From Pseudomonas viridiflava (GTDB lineage: Bacteria > Pseudomonadota > Gammaproteobacteria > Pseudomonadales > Pseudomonadaceae), in assembly GCA_900596015.1 (NCBI GenBank), contig UVIF01000001.1:78512-142511 (forward strand): a stretch of 64,000 nucleotides of DNA. Direction: 5' to 3'. The position numbers and the translations under genes are program-made. A model generated the notes under the pieces. That model was not told the DNA's origin. It did no database searches and saw only the letters and a program-made list of their open reading frames with translations. Positions 63,982 through 64,000 of this stretch are shown here, piece after piece (within the stretch, counting starts at the first letter, position 1; each line of letters opens with the position of its first letter).

Positions 63982-64000
63982 GGTAGACCAGGACGCCGCT

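Overview
The window looks like a chromosomal segment of a Pseudomonas species, probably of the P. putida/P. fluorescens lineage. The order thrS-infC-rpmI-rplT-pheS-pheT-ihfA-merR-tRNA-Pro is the one known from Pseudomonas chromosomes. Base composition is GC-rich, with short intergenic gaps, putida-type REP dyads (2917-3004), multiple chemoreceptors and c-di-GMP enzymes, two TonB receptors and many solute transporters. There is no rRNA, insertion sequence, integrase, CRISPR array or prophage.

Layout. 0.1-2.8 kb: a D-2-hydroxyacid dehydrogenase facing an IclR regulator, then a broken type III secretion inner-ring gene (sctD-like). 3-8.3 kb: HMG-CoA-lyase-like and family III CoA-transferase genes, an ABC exporter, and an AzlCD pair. 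8.3-12 kb: a GAF-GGDEF*-EAL protein and a chemoreceptor. 12-18 kb: two MFS carriers, an ArsB/SLC13-type permease and a siderophore-type TonB receptor. 18-22.7 kb: a second chemoreceptor with a candidate sigma-28 promoter, a GGDEF-EAL protein and an aldo/keto reductase. 23-25 kb: a fatty acid desaturase coupled to a PhnD-like protein without a signal peptide. 25-28.7 kb: a putative Zur-controlled metal-uptake group (TonB receptor, DUF4198, DUF1826). 28.8-33.7 kb: an alpha/beta hydrolase, then a LysR regulator divergent from CitMHS and MmgE/PrpD genes. 33.8-37.6 kb: a sulfide/persulfide detoxification cluster (TSUP exporter, DUF442-SQR fusion, BigR-type ArsR regulator, metallo-beta-lactamase-fold persulfide dioxygenase). 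37.6-45.1 kb: the tRNA-Pro and translation operon. 45.4-47.5 kb: small proteins including a cold-shock protein and an I78 inhibitor. 47.5-54.6 kb: a ribose operon, rbsBACRKD plus an exported nucleoside hydrolase, under a perfect RbsR-type palindrome. 54.7-57.5 kb: an orphan TcC/Rhs toxin-complex protein. 57.6-61 kb: a Na+/H+ antiporter, and a double-domain KaiC-like ATPase with a stand-alone receiver. 61-64 kb: methionine aminopeptidase, a sugar porter and a DUF3253 protein.

How genes work together. The clearest circuits are ribose/nucleoside salvage (periplasmic nucleoside hydrolase, RbsBAC uptake, RbsD/RbsK, RbsR feedback), sulfide oxidation (SQR, persulfide dioxygenase, sulfite export, persulfide-sensing repressor), and the translation operon. 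That operon carries several candidate RNA controls: a tRNA-Thr anticodon-arm mimic before thrS, an AUU start for infC, and a strong hairpin before pheS. The most novel leads are the thrS leader hairpin, the Zur-box group, the unassigned C-terminal domain of the TcC protein, and the KaiC-receiver pair, which keeps serines at the positions of the KaiC phosphosites. All assignments come from reading the sequence without database searches.
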